Below, one piece after another: positions 8,833 to 16,273 of a stretch of DNA of 64,000 nucleotides. The notes below the pieces were generated by a model, which did no database searches, was not told the origin of the DNA, and was given only the letters and a program-made list of their open reading frames with translations. Numbering within the stretch: position 1 is the stretch's first letter; each line of letters opens with the position of its first letter. The stretch is from Methylobacterium sp. PvR107 (lineage in GTDB: Bacteria; Pseudomonadota; Alphaproteobacteria; Rhizobiales; Beijerinckiaceae). Where the stretch lies: assembly GCF_017833295.1 (NCBI RefSeq), contig NZ_JAFIBW010000001.1, positions 4,305,501 through 4,369,500 of the forward strand. Direction: 5' to 3'. A program made the translations under genes and the position numbers.

Positions 8833-8863
8833 CGGGCGCGCCGGGTTCGGCCCGGCGCGCCCG
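8833..8863 (+). terminator. Strong hairpin after phaB
   Basis: A perfect 13-bp GC stem (8833-8845 with 8851-8863) closing a 5-base TTCGG loop starts 7 bases after the phaB stop. No clear T-run follows, only TAATCCTGTT. Position and stability support a transcription end or mRNA 3' protection. Confidence 0.65.
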
Positions 8864-9254
8864 TAATCCTGTTCTGGTTCGACGCGGTGCGGGCCTCGTT
8901 GCGGCTTGGCCATCCCACGTCACGGATCCGGAAGCACGGTTTCGGGGCAGCCGCTTCAGGCGGACCTGTCCCGCCGCACCCGCTCCGTTGCACGCACGGT
9001 GCGATGACATCCCGCGGAAGTGATCCGATCCCGGTCGGCCTGGATGGCGCGCCCCGCGCTCATTTGCGCGAGTGTGAGCGATTCCTTTCCCGATTCACAT
9101 TCTTCCATGTCCCGGGAGAACGGGCATTGCGGGAAGTGATCGGCCCAATCGCGCGCGTGCTCTGAAACACGAACAAATCGATCTACCTCGTATAGGTCCC
9201 GTTCTGTCGCGCCGCGGATGTTCGCGCGGACAGAAAAACGAGACCGCGGGCATC
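8864..9254. other. Non-coding gap
   Basis: No gene is supported between the phaB terminator and the next lipoprotein-like gene. The longest frame on the plus strand (8887-9165) has no ribosome site and no recognisable features. Confidence 0.4.
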
Positions 9255-9722
9255 ATGAACACATGGTTTTACGGTAAATTCGACGTTCATCGTGTTGGCG
9301 ACGGTCGAGGCTGGTCTTCGCGATCCGCGACCGTTCGGAACGGGCTTCCGACCGGCATCAAGCTCGGCCTCGCGGCGGCCTGCGCGCTCGGCCTCGCCGC
9401 CTGCGTCACACCGCAGGAACGGCACGCGATGGATCAGAGCCAGTGCTACGCGTTCGGGTTCGAGCCCGAGACCGAGCCCTTCGCCGAGTGCATGATGGGG
9501 CTTCACCAAGAGCGCGCCGCGGCCCAGGCCAACAGCAATCTGTTCTGGCAGGCCCAACGTGCCGATCAGAACCGCCGCCGCGACGCCCAGCAGGATCTCT
9601 ACAAGATCGCGAGCCTTCAGCGCAGCGGCGACCCGCGCTTCCCTGTCTGCGGAGCCTCGTCTGACGGCGGCATGGATCGCCGGACCATGACTTGGTACGG
9701 CCCGAACTGCCGCGCCCGCTGA
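9255..9722 (+). CDS. Small probable lipoprotein, unknown function
   Basis: A 155-residue protein. After about 30 N-terminal residues comes a hydrophobic segment, LGLAAACALGLAACVTP, that ends in a lipobox (LAAC, Cys51 region). This suggests export and lipid attachment. The mature part is Gln-, Arg- and Asp-rich with four further Cys residues (in QCYAF, ECMMG, PVCGA and PNCRA) that could form two disulphides. The N-terminal extension ahead of the signal is unusually long, but no later start codon exists in frame. It is followed 21 bases later by a small membrane protein. Family not recognised. Confidence 0.6.
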   Translation: MNTWFYGKFDVHRVGDGRGWSSRSATVRNGLPTGIKLGLAAACALGLAACVTPQERHAMDQSQCYAFGFEPETEPFAECMMGLHQERAAAQANSNLFWQAQRADQNRRRDAQQDLYKIASLQRSGDPRFPVCGASSDGGMDRRTMTWYGPNCRAR

Positions 9723-9743
9723 CTTGGATCGCAGGAGATTCCT

Positions 9744-9983
9744 ATGTCTGACGTGACGACGCGCGGCCCGCGCGACCCGAGCAAGATCATCTTCGTGACG
9801 ACGGCCCTGTTCAGCATCGCGGTCGGGTTCGGCACCCGGGACATCACGTGGTTCATGCTGGCCGTCATCGCCAGCGCCACCTTGCTCTGCGGGGGCTATG
9901 CCCTGGTCCGGCGGTGGCTGGGCTGGAAGCCGCTGAACGGGGACGATCTGTTCGACCTCCTCCGGGTGATCAGCCCGCCCTGA
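9744..9983 (+). CDS. Small two-helix membrane protein, unknown function
   Basis: A 79-residue protein with two hydrophobic helices (residues about 14-30 and 35-55), a short basic loop (VRRWLGW) and a C-terminal acidic amphipathic stretch, DDLFDLLRVI. GGAG lies 9 bases upstream of the ATG. It follows the lipoprotein-like gene on the same strand with a 21-base gap, so the two are probably co-transcribed. No family was recognised. Confidence 0.6.
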   Translation: MSDVTTRGPRDPSKIIFVTTALFSIAVGFGTRDITWFMLAVIASATLLCGGYALVRRWLGWKPLNGDDLFDLLRVISPP

Positions 9984-10102
9984 GGCGACGCCAGTCTCGG
10001 CCCGCGCGGACGATCCGCGGGGCCGTCCCGGGCGGCGTGGGTCTGAACGCCCCGTCGCTCCCCAATCCCTTCCCGACACAATGCCCCGCCGCCGAGGCAA
10101 CC

Positions 10103-10192
10103 ATGACGCTCGCTCTGATCATCACCGGCATCCTCATCGTCAACTTCGCGATGGCCGGTCTCTTCTCGCTCGTCGCCCTGTGGGCCGATTGA
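10103..10192 (+). CDS. Very small single-helix membrane protein
   Basis: A 29-residue frame, MTLALIITGILIVNFAMAGL and nine more residues, is almost entirely one transmembrane helix. GAGGCAACC precedes the ATG at SD distance. Such one-helix peptides are common in alphaproteobacteria, but nothing here identifies a partner. Its size makes it less certain than its neighbours. Confidence 0.4.
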   Translation: MTLALIITGILIVNFAMAGLFSLVALWAD

Positions 10193-10201
10193 GCGGCGGC
10201 C

Positions 10202-11428
10202 CTACGGCGCGCCCACGCAATTGGCGTAGAACGTCGTGGTGGCCGGCCAGTCGGAGAACACGCCCATGACGCCGACCTGCCTGTGCAGCACGTCGAGGAG
10301 CCGCAGGATATCGCCGTCCCCGGTCACCACGGGCTTGATCGACTGGTAGTAATAGCCGCCGCCGTCCTTCAGCGGGCCCGAGCGTTCCAGCGACCAGGCG
10401 ATCAGGCCGAGCCCGGCCTTCTTCGCCTCCCGGGCATAGGTCGAGGGCTCGATAGTGCCCTCCGGCCCGGGCCGGACCAGCATCCACAGCGGTGGCGCCA
10501 GGATCCGGACGCCCTTGGCCGCAAGGTCCGCCATGCCGGGATTCCAGGTCGCCGGCTTCTCGGGGTCGAACCCTTTGGCGGTCTCGTCGCGGTCGTCGAG
10601 GAAGATCGCCTGACGGCCGAAATCCGGATCCTTCTCCAGCCAGTAGAGGATGTCACGCAGCTGGAAGCTCTGGGGATAGACGTCGGAGGCCGGGATGCCG
10701 GCCTCCCGATACTCGTCGATCAGCTGCTGGGCGTACATGTCCTGGGTGTAAGTGCCTTCGAACGGCATCGCGACCTGCGGTGCCTTCAACTCCGGAGTGA
10801 ACTTGCGGCCCATACCCTTCACCAGCGCGAGGTACTCCTTGTGGGACATCAACGTCCCGGTGCCGGCGTAGAGGTCGGTGCGCCAGCGGGGCGTCGCGTT
10901 CATGTAGGCGGACACCGTGGTGGCGTCCGGATCGGCCGCGTCCATCTTGCCGCTGAGCGACTTGAACTCGTCGAGGGTCAGGTCGCTGGTGCAGCACTTG
11001 GCCGAGGCTTTGCGCCCGGTCGCGGGGTCCGCGGGCTGGAAGCCCTGCGTGCATTTCGCCGCGAGGTTCGGCCGGGCCAGGATGTCGGTCGTCGCGTGCA
11101 GGTCGCACTGGCTGTGGCGGCAGACGAGCTGGCGGTCCTTGGTAAAGGCCACGTCGCACTCGATGATGCCGGCACCCATGCGGTCGGCGGCGAACAGGCC
11201 CTCGCGGGTATGCTCCGGGAACATCAGAGGTGCGCCCCGATGCGAGATCGAGAAGGTGCGGGGCGTGTAGGTGCGGTCGATCCCGCAGGCGGCAAGCGTG
11301 TCCTTCAGCGGACCGGGCTTCAACTGGTCGACGAGGTAGAACGGCCGCGGTCCGAGCTGCGCGGCGTCTCCCGCCTGTGCCGGAATGCCCGCGAGGCTCA
11401 ACGCCAGCCCGGCTACAATCGCACGCAT
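10202..11428 (-). CDS. Secreted glycerophosphodiester phosphodiesterase
   Basis: A 408-residue enzyme of the GDPD family, which hydrolyses glycerophosphodiesters to glycerol 3-phosphate and an alcohol in the periplasm. The signal peptide is [20 protein letters not shown]. The active-site marks follow: [13 protein letters not shown] with the HR pair and Glu, [11 protein letters not shown] with metal-binding Glu and Asp, and CRHSQCDL with the second His. A Cys-containing insertion after that (CTQGF, KCCTSD) is typical of the longer GDPD subfamily. I chose the ATG at 11428 because it starts the signal peptide and GAGGGAGA lies just upstream; the longer frame would place 17 residues before it. 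Confidence 0.85.
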   Translation of the reverse strand: MRAIVAGLALSLAGIPAQAGDAAQLGPRPFYLVDQLKPGPLKDTLAACGIDRTYTPRTFSISHRGAPLMFPEHTREGLFAADRMGAGIIECDVAFTKDRQLVCRHSQCDLHATTDILARPNLAAKCTQGFQPADPATGRKASAKCCTSDLTLDEFKSLSGKMDAADPDATTVSAYMNATPRWRTDLYAGTGTLMSHKEYLALVKGMGRKFTPELKAPQVAMPFEGTYTQDMYAQQLIDEYREAGIPASDVYPQSFQLRDILYWLEKDPDFGRQAIFLDDRDETAKGFDPEKPATWNPGMADLAAKGVRILAPPLWMLVRPGPEGTIEPSTYAREAKKAGLGLIAWSLERSGPLKDGGGYYYQSIKPVVTGDGDILRLLDVLHRQVGVMGVFSDWPATTTFYANCVGAP

Positions 11429-11527
11429 CGCAGATCTCCCTCTTCCGGCCCGCCGGTAGGATGCCTCAATGACAGGCACGTGACCGCACGTCTCGCCGAC
11501 TCAAGATCCGCATGATAGCCGCCGCCC

Positions 11528-12439
11528 ATGAGTGACGCCGCTTCATCCTTGTCTCGCCGCACGCCGCGCTCGGCCGCCACCCTCGCGGGCTTCGGCGCGA
11601 TCCTGCTCTGGTCGCTGCTCGCGCTGTTCACCGCGGCCTCCGGCGAGGTGCCGCCGTTCCAGCTCGCCGCCATGACCTTCCTGGTCGGCGGCCTGTGCGG
11701 CTGCCTGCCCTGGCTCGCCCGACCGGCGCGCGCCCGCGCGCTGCTTCAGCCCTGGCCGGTCTGGCTGCTCGGCGTGGGCGGCCTGTTCGGCTATCACGCC
11801 CTTTACTTCAGCGCCCTGCGCCTCGCGCCGCCGGCCGAGGCCGGGCTGATCAACTATCTCTGGCCGCTGCTGATCGTCCTGTTCTCGGCCCGCCTGCCGG
11901 GATCGGGCGGCCTGCGGCCGGGCCACCTCGCCGGCGCCGCGCTGGGGCTTGCCGGCGTTGTGGCGCTGTTTGCAGGCCGCGACGAACTCGGCTTCACCGC
12001 CGGGGCGCTGCCGGGCTACGCGGCGGCCCTGGCTGCCGCCTTCGTCTGGGCCGGCTACTCGGTGCTCTCGGCGCGGGTCGGGACAGTTCCGACCGACGCC
12101 GTTGCGGGCTTCTGCCTCGCCACCGCCGCACTCAGCCTCGCGTGCCATCAGGCCGTCGAGGCGACGGTCTGGCCGGTCGATGCGGTTCAGTGGAGCGCGG
12201 TGCTGCTGCTCGGCCTCGGACCGGTCGGCGCCGCCTTCTACCTCTGGGATGTCGGCTGCAAACGCGGCGACGTCCGGCTTCTCGGCGTCGCGGCCTACGC
12301 AGCACCGGTCCTCTCGACGCTGATCCTGGTGGCGGCCGGCTATGCCAATCCCGGCCCGGCGCTGGCGCTGGCCTGCCTGCTCATCGTGGCTGGAGCGCTC
12401 GCGGCGGTGGGGGCGTCCCGGGCTGCGCCGAGAGGCTAG
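11528..12439 (+). CDS. EamA-family transporter, YddG-like exporter
   Basis: A 303-residue inner-membrane protein with about ten hydrophobic helices arranged as two EamA repeats. Signature segments of the YddG-type aromatic amino-acid exporters are present: AGLINYLWPLLIVLFSA in the first half, and AAFVWAGYSVLSARVG and AAYAAPVLSTLIL in the second. Substrate assignment is therefore an inference; export of aromatic or other amino acids or related metabolites is likely. It is divergent from the glycerophosphodiesterase, and the shared upstream region of about 100 bases probably holds both promoters. Confidence 0.8.
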   Translation: MSDAASSLSRRTPRSAATLAGFGAILLWSLLALFTAASGEVPPFQLAAMTFLVGGLCGCLPWLARPARARALLQPWPVWLLGVGGLFGYHALYFSALRLAPPAEAGLINYLWPLLIVLFSARLPGSGGLRPGHLAGAALGLAGVVALFAGRDELGFTAGALPGYAAALAAAFVWAGYSVLSARVGTVPTDAVAGFCLATAALSLACHQAVEATVWPVDAVQWSAVLLLGLGPVGAAFYLWDVGCKRGDVRLLGVAAYAAPVLSTLILVAAGYANPGPALALACLLIVAGALAAVGASRAAPRG

Positions 12440-12566
12440 GGCGCGTTGCCGGGCGTCCTCGACGGCGCGGCGAAGGCCGGGCGTCTGCGAGGGCCGATCG
12501 CGAACCCTGGTTGAGCGAGGATCCGGCTGTGAATGACCGCCACGCAAAGAGGCGTCATCAACTGGA

Positions 12567-14546
12567 TCACGGGCGTCCCGCTTCGGCGGCGGCCTCGCTG
12601 CTTTCGCGGAGCTGCGCCACCGCCAGATCGGCGATCAGGGAAGGCGGTACGCTGTAATTCGCGTACCAAGCGTCCGCAACCATCGCGACATCCTCGTAGC
12701 GCGGCCAAGCGAGTCGGTCGTACCCGGGCCGAACCAGCGGCCAGAATGCCATTTGGTCGAGATGACGGTGATCGCCGTGGCACACGCCCGGCTTCGCGGC
12801 CAGCCATGTGAGCGGAACGAGGCCGCTGCCGATGACCGCCACGAACAGGTCGCAGCGATAAGCCCAGACCAATGTCTCGGCGAAAGGCGCACGCGTTCCG
12901 TCGATGACCGCACAGGTCGATGCCAGGCGCTCGCGGATCGTCGCTGCGATCTCCGCGCAGTCGCCGTAGCCGTCGAGGAACAGCACGATCCGGCGTGACG
13001 CCGTGAGGGGCTCCAGACGGGCCACGATTTCGGCGGCCCCGTCGACCTGCTCGATCCACGACTTGTTGTGGGCCCGCAGGTTGAAGAACACGACGAAGGC
13101 GCCCTCCGTCGCCGCGTCGAGCTGCGCGATCCGGCCAGGTTTCTCGGTGTCGAGGCGTTGCCGGGCGGCGTTCTGGACCTTCGTGGCCAGCGGCGCGTCG
13201 ATCGCGTTGCCGGTCGGCCGCACCAAGAACAGGCGATGCGCCAGCGCGGTCAGGAACAGCGCGTCACGGTCCGGCGCAACTTCGGCCACGATCGATAGTC
13301 CGTCCCCTGCGAAGATGGTGTGCAGGGGCAACCACCGCGGATCGGCGAGCAGGACCGGAGGCCGGAAACCCGCCCGCAGGACGCGTTCGAGGCCGGAAAC
13401 CTCATTCCAGAAATAATGGCCCATGTTCGAGATGAAGCCGCTGACGCAGGCCGTTGTCTTGGCCGAGGCGCGATAACTGCGTGCCGCAGCGTGATGCCGC
13501 GCGCACAAAGTCACGAAGGCTCTGAGAACGGCGAGGGTCGGCTCATAATCGACCAGCCAGTGCAGGCGCGCATCGTAGATCAGCACATCGTGGTCGACGA
13601 ACCAGACGAACGAGAGCGCGCCGATCCACGACGTGCTGACCCCGACGATCACGTGGTGCGGCTCGGTGAACTCGTAGAAGAGATTCACGATGCCCTGAAC
13701 CGGCGACAGCACCGGAAAGCTCGCACGGCTCGTCATCGTGCCCGGCCCGAACAGCGAGGGTATGGTGAGCGCCCCGTGACGCAGCATGTCGAACTGGAGC
13801 GCGTTGCTGATGTCGGGGTGCCCGTCCATCAGCGCCTCTTTCTCCTCGGGATCCCGCAAGGCCCGCGTGTTGTTCCGGGCGAACAGAAGCTGGACCGCCA
13901 AGGGCTGGATCCCGTCCCGGACCAATGCGCCCTCGTGCGCCGGGATCTCGCCGTCATCGAGGAACAGGAAGCCGGGATCGGAGAGGGTGGCGTCGAACAG
14001 ATCGGCGATCGGCGGGATGCGATCCTGCGATCCCGCGCCGTCGAGGCCCATCGCCGCGCGCAGATGCTGCCGGCGCAGGGTCCGCTCCGGCTCCGACGGT
14101 CGGTGCGCGATGGCGGCCATCGGATCGAGGCGCCTTGCGCCGATTCCGTGGATGACGAAGCCCGTATTGGAGGAATGGGCCCGCACTTCGAGGTGGCTCG
14201 CGGCGTGGACCCAGCCGCGTAGGACGATACAGGCGCGATCGAGCAGGATTGCCTGCTTGGTCAGAACATGACCCTCGATCCAGAGATCGAGATAGAGCTT
14301 CGGGTTCTTCTCCCCGGTGAGCGCGATGTCGACGACGACCTCGTAGAGGCCGGGCTGGACAGGCAGATAGGGCCCGTAGAGGGCGAAGCCGGTCGCGCCG
14401 CCGGGATAGCGAAGTTTGTCGGTGTCGGGATCGTAGGTTGTGCCGATGACGCAGGACATCAGCGCCAGAGGCACGGGCCAGACGTCGCCACGCGGCCGGG
14501 AAAGCGCTTGAGCTCCTTCGGCCAGGGCGTTCTCCTGAAGCGGCAT
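12567..14546 (-). CDS. Large two-part protein, possible glycosyltransferase, function unknown
   Basis: A 659-residue protein. Residues about 30-140 look like a beta-rich module (GATGFALYGPYLPVQPGLYE, then alternating hydrophobic strands) that may bind sugar. The C-terminal 330 residues contain GFISNMGHYFWNEVSGLERV and, later, LFVAVIGSGLVPLTWLAAKP followed by a His-rich HGDHRHLDQMAFW block. These resemble GT61-like or GT-B folds, but no family was firmly recognised. There is no signal peptide or membrane helix. Its ATG overlaps the stop of the STELLO-like gene upstream as TGATG, so the two are translated together and probably build or modify the same surface glycan. Confidence 0.65.
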   Translation of the reverse strand: MPLQENALAEGAQALSRPRGDVWPVPLALMSCVIGTTYDPDTDKLRYPGGATGFALYGPYLPVQPGLYEVVVDIALTGEKNPKLYLDLWIEGHVLTKQAILLDRACIVLRGWVHAASHLEVRAHSSNTGFVIHGIGARRLDPMAAIAHRPSEPERTLRRQHLRAAMGLDGAGSQDRIPPIADLFDATLSDPGFLFLDDGEIPAHEGALVRDGIQPLAVQLLFARNNTRALRDPEEKEALMDGHPDISNALQFDMLRHGALTIPSLFGPGTMTSRASFPVLSPVQGIVNLFYEFTEPHHVIVGVSTSWIGALSFVWFVDHDVLIYDARLHWLVDYEPTLAVLRAFVTLCARHHAAARSYRASAKTTACVSGFISNMGHYFWNEVSGLERVLRAGFRPPVLLADPRWLPLHTIFAGDGLSIVAEVAPDRDALFLTALAHRLFLVRPTGNAIDAPLATKVQNAARQRLDTEKPGRIAQLDAATEGAFVVFFNLRAHNKSWIEQVDGAAEIVARLEPLTASRRIVLFLDGYGDCAEIAATIRERLASTCAVIDGTRAPFAETLVWAYRCDLFVAVIGSGLVPLTWLAAKPGVCHGDHRHLDQMAFWPLVRPGYDRLAWPRYEDVAMVADAWYANYSVPPSLIADLAVAQLRESSEAAAEAGRP

Positions 14547-15580
14547 CAGCCGGCGTTCCGGCGGTTGCTGCCCGGCGGTTCGGTCCGACAGCCCTGCAGA
14601 TCGTCCAGCCAGGCATCCAGCAGCGGCAGTTCCGCGCGTCCGACAAGCTCGAGCGCCACCAAGCGCTCGTAGCAGGCGCGCATGCCATCGGGGATCCGCG
14701 ACGAACCCGGCGCGATGCTGACGTCATCGAGGGCCTGACGGATCGCCGCGTTGTGCAGGTAACCCGGCACCTCCTCGGCAAAATCGCGCATCAGGTCGTG
14801 GGCGTTGCGCTCCTGGAACACGGTCGCCGCGTGAAAGAGCACGGCCCAGCCGTTGGCGTAGGCGATCCGCTGCGCGACGAAGCTGCGCCAGATATCCGTC
14901 ATCCGGAATGAGCAGTGATAGGGGAGATAGAGGAGCGGGAACGCGTCCGGCCACCACGTGGTGTTCTGGCTGTTGAAAGGGCACCACGCTCCGCGCAGGG
15001 CTACGGGCTCCGCCGCCTCGAACCGGAACGGGATCGGCAGAAGCAGCCGGTAGATGGCATCGACATCCGGGTTATCATCCGCCAATCCCTGCTGGATCGG
15101 GCAATAGACTGTCTGGCTCTCCTGCAGATCGGGCAAAGGTGCGTTGACCTGATCGAGCGGCAGGCCGCGCGGCCAGACCAATCCCGAATGGAAGTATCGG
15201 TAGACGTTCGTCCAGACCGGATGCTCAACGACGCGAGCAATCATCTGCGCCGAGCGGGGCTGCCAGAACTCCGGACGCGGGATGTTGTCGTCGTCCGTCT
15301 CAATCAGGATTGTCGCGCCCCGGGCAATGGCGTGAAGGTAGCCCACGTTCTTCCGGGCATAGTGCTGCGCCGGCGCTTCGGCGGCATAGCGGAAGCCCGT
15401 GCGCGACTGAGCGGCGAGATCGAGATATGTCGCACCGGGCTGCGTGAAGCCGGGCGGACTCTTGCGATCGCCGATGATGATGAAGTCTGCGGTCAGTCGG
15501 ACTGCATCACGAGCGATCTCAACGACCGCACGGGTCGGATGATTGATGCTCGTGACAATCACGGCATAGCGATCGGTCAT
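14546..15580 (-). CDS. STELLO-like (DUF288) glycosyltransferase family protein
   Basis: A 344-residue protein. The start MTDRYAVIVTSINHPTRAV leads into a nucleotide-sugar-type fold, and the segment ARKNVGYLHAIARGA then IETDDDNIPR (about residues 85-110) carries the acidic DDD motif and Lys-Asn-x-Gly-Tyr pattern of STELLO/DUF288 proteins. WPRGLPLDQVNAPL and AWCPFNSQNTTWW also match the family. In plants STELLO proteins support cellulose synthase assembly; in bacteria the role is unknown. I prefer the ATG at 15580; an upstream in-frame TTG at 15601 is less likely. No clear ribosome site is visible. It is coupled by TGATG to the 659-residue gene. Confidence 0.7.
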   Translation of the reverse strand: MTDRYAVIVTSINHPTRAVVEIARDAVRLTADFIIIGDRKSPPGFTQPGATYLDLAAQSRTGFRYAAEAPAQHYARKNVGYLHAIARGATILIETDDDNIPRPEFWQPRSAQMIARVVEHPVWTNVYRYFHSGLVWPRGLPLDQVNAPLPDLQESQTVYCPIQQGLADDNPDVDAIYRLLLPIPFRFEAAEPVALRGAWCPFNSQNTTWWPDAFPLLYLPYHCSFRMTDIWRSFVAQRIAYANGWAVLFHAATVFQERNAHDLMRDFAEEVPGYLHNAAIRQALDDVSIAPGSSRIPDGMRACYERLVALELVGRAELPLLDAWLDDLQGCRTEPPGSNRRNAG

Positions 15581-16273
15581 GACGCGCAACCGGCTGCACA
15601 ACGCGCGTCAACCACCCGAAGCAACCTATCGACCGAGGCGTAGCCCAGAGCCGGCTTACGAGCTGTACGCACGATGCAGCCCCCGCCTCCGGGGCCGTCC
15701 AATCGAACAAGAGTCATATCTCAGCCGGAATAAAGACTATTCGCGCTGACTTTAGGCCTAAGACGAGTCGTGACGCAATTGCCGCGAGGAAGCGCCGGTG
15801 CGACGCCGTTCAAGCCGGGCCGATAGAATGGTGTTGGCCGGCGGCTCCGCTTCCGCGGCTCCGTCCATGGATCGTGCCTCGGCCGCAAGGGTGGGGCTGT
15901 CGATCGTCTCCAGGCGGTCGAAGATCCCGACATTCGCGAGCCGGCAGGGCTCTGTCGCCGGATCGCTACGCGGCATCCTCCGCTGTATCGATCACCGGCG
16001 AGAAGTGTCTTCCGCCGGAAACCGCTTGAGACGGGCCGGAAACTCTAACGTCACCGTCCGATCGGCGCCCTTTGCCGTCAAGCGGAGGCGTTCAAGCTGT
16101 GCCGCAAACCTGACGTCGGTTGGCCGTCTTTCCATCAAGCGCGATAGCAAAACGCACCCACCGTCTGGATTGCCGGCGACCTTCATCGATCAACATCGAT
16201 GGATTTGAGAGGGAACGTTCAGGGTTTTCGAGGTCGCCGCGATAGACGCGGGCGCGGTGACGATGGATGGCCT
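15581..16273. other. Gap with possible decayed coding sequence
   Basis: Nearly 700 bases without a supported gene. On the minus strand two short frames lie in the same phase (16186-15992 and 15976-15758), separated by a single stop. This might mean a decayed gene, but no family is recognisable and the compositions are Arg/Ser-rich. Treat it as intergenic unless a homologue is found. Confidence 0.3.

Noticed and set aside
8887..9165. A 92-residue frame after phaB
   Set aside because: No ribosome site, odd composition, and it starts right after the phaB terminator hairpin.
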